64,000 bases of DNA from Poecilobothrus nobilitatus (GCA_947095535.1 OX352774.1:173970200-174034199), one strand, 5' to 3'; positions 10,136-23,172 are shown, numbered from the stretch's first letter. Numbers and translations are program-made. The notes: a model not told the origin generated them from the sequence alone.

Positions 10136-13100
10136 AATTTAAATAACCAGTAGAGCATTAAATAATTTTATAATATTTTAGTTAACCGGTGTTTTAATCC
10201 TTCGATTGAAAGGCTATGGCAACTTAACCAATACCCCATGAATCAGATCCATTTTTGTAATTTATAATTTTCTAATGTCTAATTTGTAAGAATAAAATAC
10301 TAATCTACTCTTATAAACATTAAAAAGAAAAAAAAAGAAATTTAATAAAGAAATAAAAAGTAATTCTTTATATGCAATTTATATTTGTATTAAAAATTTT
10401 TTATTACACAAGAGTTCAGTTCTTTGGTTTTATATATTTAAATAGACGGTTTCTTTTATTATTCTAATAAAATAATTTTAATATTAGCATTTGCATAATT
10501 TTAGTGTTTACTTTTCTAATTTAAGAAAATTAAATTTACATAGTGTACATATATATAATATATATACCTACTCTTATATATATACAATAAATAAATGTTG
10601 TATTTAAAACCACAAATTGCTTCTTTTTTTATTTTATTGAATAAATTTATTGCTTAATTGTATATTTGTGCTTTGTAATTATAAATTAGTTTACAAAAAG
10701 CTGAAGAAAAAGGTTGTATAGGACAAATTAATTATTAGAATTGTTTATTTTAATAAATCTTTTTTGTTTATAACTCATAAATTTTTTTAATCAATAAGTA
10801 ATGAAGAAAATATTAATGTTTGAACTCTCTACCATATTAATTTGACCTATAACTGGGGTTTTGGGAAGAGGGGTACGCAAATAAAGAATAAATATTAAAT
10901 AGTGATTTGTTGAATAACAAAAAAAAATGTACTTATTTAAAGTAGTGAAATTTTTAATAATTAACATACAATTTAATCAATTAGTAACTATATAAAAGTA
11001 ATTTGAACACGTGATTAAAGCATTTTTATTTTTATTTTTTTCAGTCTGAAAATAAATTTGATTAATAAGTTATGTATAATCTTTTTTTTTTTGTTATACT
11101 TTTTCTAAAATTACTATTATACCACTTAAAATCTTCCTTCAAATGCTAAACACAATATTCACTTTAACATGACTTGACTCATTAATTAATAGTTTTTTTT
11201 TTTATATACTTTTAATGACAGAAAGAATTTATTATTTGCTAGTCTCATCAAGAATAATTAAGTAAGTGTATAGGTATAAGTATTAGTACTTATATGTATG
11301 TAAAAATTTAAAAAATATTTTGATGACCTAATTTTTATTTTCTTTTCTTATAGGTACATAGTTACTTACTTTCATTTTTTACCCTCCCTAAACACGTTTT
11401 TTTTTATTATGACTGGGATATCATCCAAATATACCACATACTTACAACAAAAATCTTTAGTGTAATGAAATGAGAGACAAATCATAGTAAAATTTTGTAA
11501 AATAAAACAAAATGTTAATTTATATTTACTCTTACATTTTATATTTGTGACCCCACATTAAAATCTCTCTTATTCAAATAGTAAACTTTTTTTTTTACCA
11601 CAAAAAAAGAAATAAATAAAACTTACATATATGTACATGTATAAATGTATATATGTATACAGTCTACAGTTTGCATTTTCGAAAATCAGTTTTAAATTTA
11701 ATTTTAAGCACTGTATTTTGGTTGACTTAACAATCTGTTTAATATTTTGATAAAAAATTTTGTTTAATTTTGTAGCTAAATTAGGGGTAGTGAAGCTTGT
11801 CATATTAATTTTAAAAGTGGTATTGTCAATGGTTCTGTTGAGTATATTCAGGAACAAAAGGTTTATTAAAAACTTGCAAGTCTTGGTATGTTCTTGTTAT
11901 TTCTTTTATATGTGTTAATTCCAATACTTTCTAAGGTTCCTCATTTGTGGCAATTTAATTCCTTTTTAAGACATGTTAAAAGTATTAAATATATCGTAAG
12001 TTTACATTTCGAAATTTTCACATTACCGCGGTGTTTACTTTTATTTGTTTTGGATTAACTTCTATTCTTACCTATATTTCGATTTGGTAACCTAAAGATA
12101 AGACTCATATTCCTTAAGACGCATCATATACGAAAAATATCACTGATGCGATAATTTGTTATTCTTTTAGACAACAAAAGTCATGTTTTTAAATAGACGC
12201 GATGTGTTTTTAAATTGCCAAAAATATCGTAATCAGTATTTCTGTAAGACTTTTCTTAAAAACGTGATAGCCATTTTAAATTATACCTTTGTTTTTCTTC
12301 GCGATTTGTATCACTTTAGATTTTAATAGTAGTTTTAATACATAGTTTTTGTTAGTTTTAATAGTTATACATATGTAGATAATAAAAAAAGTGATTTATT
12401 AGGAAAGTGAGTATGGAAGTATAAAAAATTGTTCAGAATTTTATTGTTTTTGTTTTATTGTTTGCGTTGCTTTTACTTGAAAAGAGTAGTTGAGAGTAAT
12501 TGGAAGTAGTTGATAAATGGGTACATTAATTTAACGTAACCGTATTTACTCCTATTTGCTCTTTCTCAAAGGCTGATGTATTTTAAAGGAAAAAAGAGTA
12601 ATTTACTCAGTTAAAAGAACGCAAACATTATGTTCATTCATTTTAGAAAACATGTTACAAAATATAAGTAAGGCGATTTATTTTTAAAAGATCTGTTGTA
12701 TATAAGTACTTATGTACGAAAATAGTAATTAATAAGTACTACCAACATTGCGAATATTTTTTCACACGTAATACATTTTTAACTAGACGCAATATATTTT
12801 TTCATCAATTCAGTGATGAGTCGAGAGTATGGGTGTAGATCTTTTTGTGTATACGTGCTTTAGAACGTTATTTTTCAGAAACCAAAAACATATTTTTAAA
12901 TAAGTACTCGTAGTTAGAAAATTTAGTTGTGTAATGATTAGTTCTTAGGAAACATTTTTAATGTTCTAAAAAAGCGTATGTTTATTTCTGATGGTAAAAT
13001 AGTTATGTTAGTAAACAAAAAAGTTTTTTTGTATTAATTTAGTACTGTTATTTCAATAACGGTAAAATATTTTATAATATTTCCGACTTATGACATTTTG

Positions 13101-14801
13101 ATTAATATGAAAATTAACACTATTTCTCTTCTACTTTTTTGCAGAGTTCTTTGTTTTTTTTTGTCTTTTTTTTCCCCCTAATGTTGCTAATACTACATAT
13201 GTACCTACATATGTACATATAATAATTTATTTTTATTAATTTCAAATTTATTAATAAACATAAAAACACATTCACATTTTAAAATAAACTCATTTTAAAC
13301 ATTTTTGTTATTTTATTTTACTCATTTTCGGTTTTTGTTTTTTTTTTAAATCGAGTTTGCAATTATTTAAAAAATTGTTCAAAATTGGACAACCATATAA
13401 GTATGTATGTATATATGTAATGTAAATACTAGATACTTAAATAGCAGCAAATCAATTTGGTTAAATAGTACATACATGTACCTATTATAGTATTTTTTTT
13501 TTGTTGTTATTCTTTTAATAATTACTATAAAATACTTATAAGTTCAAGGTTATGTAATATAAGAATGTATGACTGTAAAAAAAGTAGAAAAAAAATAATA
13601 AAAAACATCGACCGCGTTATATTTTGCGATTATTTGAATGTAAATATATAGCTATTATGTATTTATCAAAGAATATTTGAAGATTAAAAATTCAAAGACT
13701 TATTTGTTTATATTTAATACCTATATGACTATATGTGTAGATTTTTTAAAAGAATATTTACTAATAGAGCGTTTACATCGATCTAAAAATAAAACGTTTT
13801 TCACTAGTTTCGTGTTTTCCGCTCAAAAAAAGTATAGGAAAACTTTTGTGTCTTGAACCAATTGGACAGTTTTTTGTTCAGATCTTTTTTTAATATTTTC
13901 AAGATGTGAATGTTTAATAATATGTATATATATATCTTAAAATGCGATGTTTTTGTGTTTTCAGAAAACATAAATTGAAAATATTGTGTTTTCAGATTTC
14001 TACAATGGACCCTCTATTAATTTTTTATCATATACTTAAGTACTTATTATAATTTATATTTAATTACATAACCCTCTTGTATATAATAATTATATGATAA
14101 TTAAGAATCTGTCGTTTCTAAAATTTTTGGCTTCTGATTAGAATCAGGACCAAAAATAATTGTTGAGTTTTGATTTTTGAATACTTGTTTATTATGTTCT
14201 TATGTATCTATTAATTTATTTTTCAATAAGTGTTGAACATCTGCATAAATACACTAAAGAGAGCCAGCCACATATCATTATTCTAAATATTCGGTGTAAC
14301 ACTTTAATACAACATTAACCTAGTTTAAAGTTCTGTTTAAATTATTTGAGATTAGTTATATTCAAAGAAGTGAACCAACCGCCGTACATCATATTTTTAC
14401 GATCCAAAGAGAGAAAATGAAAAAAAAGTTTAGCTTTTCTTAAGAATTTACCAATAATGATTGCTTATACTAAAGAGAATACCTCTAAATATAATAAGTA
14501 GTCACTAGTTATCATATAAATATTCGATAAGTTTTCGATATGATTATGTATATGATAGACAAAATTACAACTCTAACTATTAAAACAACAAATCATTTGG
14601 GGAAATATTGTATGTACATACTTTTTCTCATATTCTAATGACTGAATGTTGTTTAAATGACAACGAATGATTGTTGTCTAGTAATCATTGCGATTGATTA
14701 CTTGAAATGCCATGCAAGCGTATAAAATCAAATGATATGAAATGGGGTAATCAATCTGAAAACTTCAGGTTTAAAAGTAGGAGCTGAGGAATGTTTGAAA
14801 A
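10136..14801. other. Long AT-rich non-coding stretch
   Basis: No gene, RNA or well-supported repeat is visible. Isolated splice-like signals include a strong T-rich tract ending in CAG at about 11044, with no donor beside it, and TTTCTTTTCTTATAG|GTACATAG at 11353/11354, a good 3' site next to a poor 5' site. The patch 10195-10250 may be the decayed upstream continuation of the LINE remnant. Elsewhere there are ATATGTAC-type strings and homopolymers. Confidence 0.65.
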
Positions 14802-15602
14802 TGGTTGCCCTAAAAAATCCGAACGATCAAAATCCAAAAACTCAAAACTTAAAAAACAAAATCCAAACCACACAAAATCCAAACACGACAAAAACAAAAT
14901 ACCTTAAAATCCAAATCACAATCTCCGGCTGCTTTTAATAGTTTCTTCTAAAATATTCCACATTTCATATTGAATTAATTAAATAAATAAAATTAAATAA
15001 TATTTATTTAACATTTATATTACAAGAACAAGGTATTTAAAATAGTGGAGACTGCCGCCCCCAAACCCCCGCTAAACAAATTATTGGAACCCTGATTTTG
15101 TAACAAACTCTAAAATCCCTCCTAATTATTTTTTTTTACATGCATATATGAATTACAAAGCATTGAAAATAATAGAGGCTGCTGCCTTAAACCTCCGATA
15201 AAGAAATTATTGAAATTCTGATTTTGTAATAAAAACTCTTTCAAACCTCTGTTTGTTACTCTGTAAAAGGCCTATAATCATGATTTTGTATTCAACTATA
15301 AGGTACATATAATAATTAAGTTTGTACATACATATTTCAATTACACAGCATTCAAGATTGTGGGGGGCTATCACCTCCAAAACGCAGTCTTACATTTGGA
15401 TTTATGTAAGATTGTATCATTTTTGTTTGGTTTGTGTTATATGGTGTTTGGATTACGTGGTATTTGGCTTAAATATTCTATATGTTAGGATTATATGCAA
15501 TTTTGGATTTTATGAATTTTTGAAAATAAAAAATGTTTCCATTTTGTGGCTTTTGGATTTTGAGAATTGGGATTTTGTAAGATTACCTTTTAGATGCTAC
15601 CA
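14802..15602. mobile_element. R3 element copy A (AAAATCCAAA terminal arrays)
   Basis: The left part (14802-14930) carries scattered AAAATCCAAA-type units (for example at 14829, 14858, 14875 and 14907). The right part (15395-15580) carries the same unit inverted (TTTGGATTT, TTTTGGATTTTA, TTTTGGATTTTGAG). The ends also mirror each other: TGGTTGCCCTAAAA on the left, and TGGTAGCATCTAAAA on reading the right end in reverse complement. The middle (about 15040-15390) is a tandem of roughly 125-190 bp units. Each has a GTGGAGACTGCCGCC- or AGAGGCTGCTGCC-like start, a CTGATTTTGTAACAAACTC block and a TACATATTTCAATTACA-like end. There is no coding capacity. The layout recurs at 32.3, 44.6 and 61.3 kb with different terminal motifs. 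A non-autonomous element of unknown superfamily is the best description. Confidence 0.7.
15040..15390 (+). repeat. Core tandem repeat of R3-A
   Basis: There are two units plus part of a third, starting near 15040, 15166 and 15354. Shared blocks are the GGAGRCTGCYGCC start, CTRAACAAATTATTGRAA, CTGATTTTGTAAYAAA and an ATTACAMAGCATT end. The second unit is longer because it carries an extra TGATTTTGTATTCAACTATA block. Confidence 0.68.
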
Positions 15603-17109
15603 AAATGCTTGAAATGCCCAATTTAAATATTCCTTATTATGATAAATAAATTGTAGACCAAAATATGTGATCTTACATTTCCTCACAAAATTAAAATTTA
15701 CAAATGGAAATTACTTTATTATAGACTTAAATTTTAATATAATTTATGTGTGTGTGTATGTGTCTGTTTTTGTAAGCATTTATTATGCTAGATTTTTTGT
15801 TATATGTAAGTATAAGTAAATCAATTCTGATTTACTACTAATAATTTTCCTATTTGATTTTATTATATATATAATGTAATATATACTACACAATATATGT
15901 AATATAAGTTTATTATCTTGTGCAATAATTTGCTTATCACAGATAAAAAGATTTTATAATGCATTTTCTTCAACTGTAAATACATAAACGATAATCTATT
16001 AAAAAACACGTTCAGATTTCATTTTTTATCTTCTAATAAACTGAATTTTTTTTTTTTCTTCATGACTGAATCGTTGACTCTGGATAAAAGAAAATGTTTT
16101 TTTTTTTCTATTTATGTTGAATTTTGAACTATTAATATATGTATTTATTATTGTATGATGCAATTTTCTATGATCTCATTAAAGATGCAATTCTACATGT
16201 AAAAATAAATATTTTTTTTTTCTGTTTTTTTCGAAGGAAGCTATACAAAAAATTTGTATTCTATGTATTTATGATATGTTGATTTTTCTATATAGAAATT
16301 CTAAATATTTGCTTTTGTTTTTTTTTTGTTGTTTTTGTAAAAATTATCTTAATTTTGCATAATGCATACATGCATTTAAAATAATATAAGTATATGCATT
16401 CATAAATTTTATAAAAGCAAAATATATAACATAAAAAATTAAAATAAATTTCATTTTATTTTCGTTTCAATTTAATTTTAGTTAAATTTAAAAAAAATTG
16501 TTTTTGATTTTTCTCATATTCTAAAAAAAAAAGAGTTGATGATTGCATGCATTTGTTATATGATTTAAGGTCGATTCTAGTAGAACAATTTCGCTAATCA
16601 TAATTCCACTCGAACAATTCAACCTTTTATTTGCCGAAAGTTGAAAGTCGCGGCGATTAATCGAATCAAATTCATATATGTACTACTTATATGTCTATAT
16701 TTATTTATCTATAAAATATTTAAAAAAAAAGAACTATAGTTAAATTTAGAGGCGTTTAATTTTATAAAAATTGATGCATTAATCATGCGCACCACAATGC
16801 ATCTTCAATATTTTTTCTCTTTTATATCTTCACCGCTTTTCTCAAAAATATATCCGGCTTATAATAATGCATCTTTTCTATTTTGAGTTGTTTTTATTAT
16901 TTTGTAATCCATATTAATCAGCATTCATTTAGGAGTTTGACCATCTGGCCCATTGATTTGTTTTTTTATGTGAAAATGATTTTGTTTAATTTTTTAGTTT
17001 TTGATAACATCTGTTATTTTTTTATTGGTTCGATTTTAAAATTTTCTTGTAGTATCGAATAGATCTGATAGATCTAAAGTTTTTATCAGATTACATATTT
17101 ATTATACAC
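15603..17109. other. AT-rich non-coding DNA
   Basis: Homopolymers and ATAT strings dominate. A slightly GC-richer patch at about 16565-16665 (with GAAAGTCGCGGCGATTAATC) is unexplained. No gene is supported. Confidence 0.65.
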
Positions 17110-17375
17110 TAATATCTATAAAACCGCTGGTTACCAGTTTCAACCTGTAGAATCTTTTTATATCAGGGCTACTTATATATATGTATGTATATCTTGAGGC
17201 CTAAATTCTTCATTTATTTAATGAAAACTTTTTGAATAATTTTTTTTTGAAGCATACGATTTGCGAGATTTGAATCACTTCATTTTAGTTTCCGTAAATT
17301 TTAGTTATCATTCTCCCACTTTATACTTTTTACGTAAAATGATTGTTTTTATATTTTTATATTGATCTAATCCAA
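17110..17375 (+). repeat. Dispersed repeat R4, copy 1
   Basis: Blocks GGTTACCAGTTTC, TATCAGGGCTACTTAT, TTTAATGAAAACTTTTTGAA, GCATACGATTTGCGAG, ATTTGAATCA and TTAGTTATCATTCT occur in this order. They recur in the same order and orientation at 18431-18695, about 1.3 kb downstream. Identity unknown; non-coding. Confidence 0.7.
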
Positions 17376-18430
17376 AAAAAAAAGATCTTAAAAATGTTTT
17401 TTTTTTTTTGTAAGATTGAAAGATAAAATTAAAATTTTATTTTGAATAGTTAAGTATAATTTTTGCTTAGAAAATTTAAATAAAAATGTTGATTGAATCA
17501 TCGGAAGAATTTTATATTTTCAAAAGATTAAAATTTGAATTTTTTTTTGTAATTACAAGTTTTTCATTCAAAATTCATTATAAACTGACTTAATTTTCAC
17601 ATAATATAATTATTCCAAACTATAGAATAATTCAAGTGTGATTAATACTTTTCTTATCAAACTTTGCAAATAATTTTTTAAAACAAACTAATTAACTCAT
17701 AGATATACTGGATATATACATAAGTATCTACTTATTAGAGCAAACAAAAAAAGATACTTACTTATTTATTTGAATGTATTCGCAAATTTATTAGGATGTT
17801 CCGTAACTTAAATAGGTTTTTTTTTTAAATTAAATTTTATTTTATAATAATGGTTTTTTTTGTTCGGAAATGTAAAAAATTGACAGGTATGACTAAATAC
17901 AACAATTGTATCTAAAATTGAATCATCTTTTAATATTAAATACGAAAAGTTTTAAAACTTTAGAGCGAAAATCAAAAATCTAAATCTAAAAATAATAAAT
18001 GAATAAGTAAATAAAAAGAAAATGAAGATTCATACTGATTTGAACTTGTACTTGAACTTGTGATAAGTTTTTTTTTTTTATAGTTAAAAAAAACTTTCCT
18101 AGTTTAGTCTTTTGTTTTTTACCTTTTAATTTTAATTTGAGTAGTTATGTATTGTTCGATAATTTCGATAAATTTTTAAGTCAAAATTTTGTTATTTATT
18201 ATATTTTGTTGAAATTAATCAATAATTTAGTAAATAACTTTTTTTTTTTTTTTTTAAATAGTTAGTGGGTATGTAATTCAAAAATTATTTTTGCATTTTA
18301 AAATTAAGAGAATTAAAGAATGGTTTATTTTAGTAATTGTATAAATTTAGTTTTATGTAGCAGATCAGTTAAGGAAACTTAAGTAATTACATACTATTGC
18401 TTTAATCGGATAAAAAAAGATATTGTGTCA
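17376..18430. other. AT-rich non-coding DNA
   Basis: Nothing distinct is seen beyond poly(T)/poly(A) runs. Confidence 0.7.
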
Positions 18431-18695
18431 ATGATATCATATTGCTATAATAGCGCAGGTTACCAGTTTCCTCGTGTTATATGAGATTTTTTATAGCTGG
18501 TCTACTTATGGTTTTAATGAAAACGTTTTGAATATAAATTTTCTGAATCGTATACGATTTATAAAATTTGAATCAGTTCCGGTAAAATTTCGTTATCATT
18601 CTTCTAATATAATAACTATGGTAACTATGGTAACTGAATATGGTATGGTATGAAAACGCAGATTTTTATATTTTTATGTAAATTATATGATGTTG
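18431..18695 (+). repeat. Dispersed repeat R4, copy 2
   Basis: Contains GGTTACCAGTTTCC, TAGCTGGTCTACTTATGG, TTTTAATGAAAACGTTTTG, CGTATACGATTTATAAAA, TTTGAATCAG and TTTCGTTATCATTCTTC, collinear with 17110-17375. A small GGTAACTATGGTAACT tandem near 18620 is specific to this copy. Confidence 0.7.
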
Positions 18696-18884
18696 TAAAA
18701 ATATGATTTTTATACCTGTTAGAAAATTATTCTGGTAATGTATAATAAATTTCCCATTACGTTTGTGATACCTTAAAGAAGACGAGTTAGGTATGGCAAA
18801 GTGTATATATATATTCTTATTAATTATTGAATGCTGAATCCATTTAGCTATGTGAACGAACGTACCGCACGATAGCTTAAAAAA

Positions 18885-18995
18885 ATGAAGGAGGTGATAT
18901 TATAAAATTTTTAACCATTTTACTTACCCGGAAGAATCACGTGCAATTTTTCTGGGTGACTTTTAAAGTTTTGAATTGACCCAAATTGTTTAATG
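18885..18995 (+). repeat. Dispersed repeat fragment (R2 3' part)
   Basis: AATCACGTGCAATTTTTCTG followed by GGTGACTTTTAAAGTTTTG matches the R2 copies near 23.96 kb (AATCACGTGTAATTTCTTTG, then GGTAATTTTTTAAGTTTTC). The preceding GGAGGTGATATTATAA resembles the first block of R1 at 957, so R1-like and R2-like sequences may be parts of one larger element. Confidence 0.5.
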
Positions 18996-19418
18996 CTGTA
19001 TCTATAACCAACGTTACTTACGATATTTTAACACAATCTACAAAAAGAGTGTCCACAATGAAATCGTATCATTTTCAAAATGTACTTACATATAGTTACT
19101 TAAACAAAAATGGCTTCTCTTTATCTTTTATTCTGATTGTTATTCAATTATTTCAATGTATAAAGAAAGTCAAAAATGTTAAAAGTTTAACAACGGCAAC
19201 TGCTGCAATATAAACCGGATCGTAAAAAAATGTTTGTGTTACTATACTAATATATACGAGTTAATTTTGTTTCACCATATCGCATTAAAAATTTACTGGT
19301 CTCATGTCTCTGCCTTAATTTTGATAATTTAAAATGTATATGTACACTTATATAACAGTTTCTCAGATCTCAGATTTGAATACAAACATTATATATATAA
19401 CATAAAAAAGATAATCCT
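18996..19418. other. AT-rich non-coding DNA
   Basis: An open frame at 18986-19213 (75 codons, + strand) has no recognisable domain and its composition is not gene-like. I do not call it as a gene. Confidence 0.6.
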
Positions 19419-19720
19419 TCTCTTTAACAGCTCTATGGTGATTAAAATTGTTACACTAAAGCTACTATAGAGTTACTAGCTCTATTGAAGAAATTGTTCT
19501 TAAATAGTAACTATATTTAAACACTTATTGAGTATATTTATAAAGCTATTTATAAAGCTTAAGAGGTGTTAAAAACACAATTTAAAAGCACAACATATTT
19601 TCTTAAAGCTAGTAGAGGTAGTAAACACTATTATAAAGCTAAGAGTTGTGAAATCACCACTGTAGAGATGAGTTGTATTACATTTTTTCAAAAATGATGC
19701 TATCAGCTTTAAGTAATGCT
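19419..19720. repeat. Degenerate AAAGCT(A) array with inverted left end
   Basis: Units of the form TATAAAGCTAAGAG-GTGTTAAAAACAC occur near 19456, 19540-19580, 19606-19630 and 19632-19665. The left edge (AACAGCTCTATGGTGATTAA) resembles the reverse complement of the right unit, whose AAATCACCACTGTAGAGATG gives CTACAGTGGTGATTT. That makes an inverted arrangement about 300 bp long. No coding potential. It may be a fold-back element or a relative in layout of the R3 arrays; I cannot decide. Confidence 0.5.
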
Positions 19721-20944
19721 ACCTGGGATGCCAATTAAATATGTATATATATAAGTATATAACTAAGTATAAAGAAGTTATTAATTCCTTTATCATTAAT
19801 AGTTGTATGAAATTTTGTCATTAGTACTTATACCCATATGTAACAATCATCAATTAAACATTATGAATTATGATTAATGTGCTATGTGTCAAACAAATGG
19901 ACTCTCAACAGATAAATATATATAAATATAATAATTATTTTATACATATATATGATAAATTTAGTAATTTTAAAAGCTGGTATATGAAAACTTTTTTTTT
20001 TTTAATTATTTATTATGTTCTCCATAGTCTCATTAAAAAGTTTTAAATAAGATTCATTGTACGGTCATTTTGCAACGTAAGTAAAAACGAAGAATGATTA
20101 TTACAAAATTACATAATAAAGAATATTTAAATTTATCGATATATAGAAAATTTTTAAAATAAAAACTAAAATTAAATAAATAAAATAATTGTGTGATAAT
20201 CTGAAAAAAAAAAGAAAACATTGAAATTCAATAAAGAAAAGCGACATTAATCAAATCTAAATTATAATACAATTTTCTACTTATTATTTTTGTTTTTTTT
20301 TTTTTTCTTTTTCTATAGTTGTAGTGTTTTTGTTAATTTTCTCATGTTTTTTTTTGAACCCATGTTTTTTTTGTTTACAATACCTTTTTTGTTTTTTTTT
20401 TTGTTTTTGGGTAACTAATAGTTTAAAAAGTGCTTTTCACTAAAAATAAAACATCATTTTGATTTTGATCCTTCTATTTTTTTTTTTTGTTTGTTGTCTT
20501 GTGACTTAATTTTTCGAACAAAAAAGGGGTGTTTTTTTTTTTGTCATGTTTCAGTTACAGGACAATTTACTTCTCATCCGTCCTTTTTATATTTATTTTC
20601 TGTTCTTTTTTTTTTGTATTATTATTTGTATACAAAATAACCTTGAACTATAAATATAAGTATGTATATATGTATATTTACAATTTATAACTATTAGTTT
20701 ACATAATAAGTTTGTCAGTATGTTTAGATGTTGTATGATGTGGTTTGATATTAAATTAAGGTTGAGCTAAAGGTGAATTAAGGTAACTTTTTAATACATC
20801 AGTGATAATTTTTTTTAAATGACCATTAAGTTATTTATTCAAAGAACTGTGAGGTTTTTGGCCTTGATAAGTTAATGGAATAATCTTATAAATCTTATAA
20901 GTAAATAGATTAAGGGGAAAACCATAAAATTCAAAAATTTAAAA
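19721..20944. other. AT-rich non-coding DNA, T-rich tracts
   Basis: 20280-20640 is exceptionally rich in T8-T12 runs on the + strand, interrupted by G and C. No gene or repeat family is recognised. Confidence 0.65.
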
Positions 20945-20990
20945 ACAGATCGTACCAAAAATACTCCCGCCATATTTACAAAGGACAGAC
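20945..20990 (+). repeat. Dispersed repeat R1, short fragment
   Basis: ACCAAAAATACTCCCGCC, preceded by CAGATCGT, matches the start of the R1 copy at 9335 (CAGACACCAAAAATACTCCC). The match ends after about 25 bp, so this is a small piece only. Confidence 0.4.
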
Positions 20991-21244
20991 AGATTTAACA
21001 CCCCCCTATCATGTATTGAAATAAATAAATAGATACTTAAAAGTTATAAAGATAAAAAAAAAAAACGTTTATTGATTTTACCATATCGATCATTGAAAAA
21101 CAACGAATTAGGTAAAAATTCAAAATTCACTTCTAAATTCAAAATTATCTTATATGGTTTAAAATTTTTAAAATATGTACAACTCTTAATTATTTATTTA
21201 TTTGTACTCCTTAAATTTATAATTTTTGGTTACATAAGTTATTT

Positions 21245-22255
21245 TTAAATATCATCAATAGCATTCTGAGGATGATTGGTTTGTTTGTGCCGTAGTTACT
21301 TCTGTGCTGTGTAGTTAAGGACATGTTAGAAGATCTGAGACGGGAATTAGTGTTAAAGTTAAATTTTATTTGAATTGTAGATTATTTTTCCATTTACTAT
21401 TTCAGTTAGAAAAACTACATCAGCCTACCTCTCTCCTAAGTTTTAGTGTGTTTAGGTGAATTAAGTTTAATCTATTTTCATAGGGAGGTAAAATTACCGG
21501 GTCGTTCCAACGTAAATTTCTTAAGGCAAAACATAGAAATTTTTTTTTGAATTGATTCAATTCTATTCACATGGATTTGATAAAAAGTGGGCCATAGTTG
21601 ACTATAGCGTATTCAAAGTTAGGCTTAACGAGACTGGTATAAAGTGATTTTAGTGTATACGGATCTTTAAATTCTTTAGCCCACCGTTTAATAATTGAGT
21701 TTAATAATTGCCCGATTGAGTTTGATTTATGAATAATAGTTTCGTAATGTGCTTTAAAGTTTAGTTTACTATCAAAAAGAATACCGAGATACTTTTATGA
21801 AATCTGCTCTAGTCAATTTACTATTGTTAAGAGAATAAGTGAAATTAAAATGATTGGAACAACAAGAAAAAGTCACGTGTACACATTTAGTAACATTCAG
21901 AAGAAGATGATTTATGGTGCACTAGAAAAAAACATTATTAAGATCAGATTGCAGTATGTTATCATCTTCAATACAAGTAATTTTTTTTAAAAATTTTCAT
22001 ATCATCAGTATACACTTTAATATCTTTATGATTAATAAAGGAAGCTATATCATTAGTGGATAAAATAAAAAGGAGCTGATTTAAATGGCTACCTTGAGGA
22101 ACGCCTGAATTTGCCGTAAAAGACCTAACCACTGAATTCGCCATTTGGAAACCGAAGATCTAAACACTACTCTGTAGTTTCTATCTTTGACATAAGAACC
22201 AATCGATTTAATAAAGCTGTCTGGAAAATATAAGGATTTATAAGTTTTTTTTTTG
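21245..22255 (-). mobile_element. Non-LTR retrotransposon (LINE) reverse transcriptase and C-terminal remnant
   Basis: Reading the minus strand gives, in order, SFIKSIGSYVKDRNYRVVF (about 22215-22160), FTANSGVPQGSHLNQLLFIL (the GVPQGS box at about 22104-22087), VYTDDMKIF (the YxDD polymerase box at about 22018-21994), LFDSKLNFKAHYETIIHKSN (about 21780-21720), FEYAIVNYGPLF (about 21620-21580), ALRNLRWNDPVILPPYENRL (about 21530-21465) and HRSNYGTNKPI (about 21305-21270). These are the conserved blocks of the palm domain and downstream region of LINE ORF2, which copies the element's RNA at the target site. Frames change between blocks and stops intervene, with a clear frame break just before GVPQGS, so it is dead. 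No endonuclease part is present, fitting a 5'-truncated copy. The clade is CR1/Jockey-like; I cannot be more exact. It lies antisense to the inferred host gene. Confidence 0.85.
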
Positions 22256-23118
22256 TTTTTCAAGCAGAAAACAAAAATTGAATTTAAATTTATTTTACTT
22301 AGTATATAGTTATAAAGAGAACCTAAAATTTTTATGAACTATTTTCATATAACTAAACGTAAACCAATAATTATTGTATCTATATGTATATTAATGTTTT
22401 CAAATATATATTATATAATATACACTTACATATAAATATTTACACTTATTTATGTATTAAATATAAAAACATAGATATATATAATATAGTTATGTATTTA
22501 TTTTTTAGTCAAAGAATAGATTTTTTAATATGTATATAAGTAGTGACAATTTTGAAATAATCAAAGAATTTCTATAGAAAGTAGATTTTAGATAAATATT
22601 AGCTGAATACAATGAATATTGTTATATTTTTTTGTGAAGAGAGTGTTGTGAAAATTATCATATTGAAAAATTTAAACTCTAGAAGTATTTATTTATAAGC
22701 TAAATTGTTTCGTAGACCAGTGAAATGATATTAAAGTGATAGTAATGTGATAGTTTTTTAATTGTTTGTAATAATTATCATTATTTATTTTCTGCTATAA
22801 ATAAGATCTGGTCTTAATTAGTTATTTGGATATTGGATTGAAAAAAGTATCTTTTCAGATTAATTTCAAGCGTATAAAGAATGCTACATTTTTCTTTACT
22901 CCTATGAATTCAAAAAAAAAAACATGTGTATTTAATTATTTTTCTCAAATTTTTTTTATAAGTGTGTGTGTGTGTGTTAGTTTTTTAAAATTGTATTATA
23001 TTTTAATATGATTGAACCGTTATTCTATCCTTATAAATAAAAACTTGAAAAAAATTTAAACTAATTTGAACATTTTTCAAACACTCTGTTAATAAATGAA
23101 TTATTTATGTATACTCAG

Positions 23119-23126
<8 letters not shown>
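22256..23126. other. AT-rich non-coding DNA
   Basis: No supported gene. Contains ATATAATATACAC-type simple sequence (about 22390-22500) and a short GT run (about 22963-22978). Confidence 0.7.

Positions 23127-23172
<46 letters not shown>
23127..23172. repeat. (AT)n microsatellite
   Basis: About 46 bp of uninterrupted AT dinucleotide, the longest pure dinucleotide run in the window. Confidence 0.95.

Noticed and set aside
9801..10142. 113-codon open frame on the + strand
   Set aside because: It is antisense to the LINE carboxy-terminal remnant, whose minus-strand residues explain its unusual composition.
18986..19213. 75-codon open frame
   Set aside because: No recognisable domain, no splice or start context, and it begins inside a repeat fragment.
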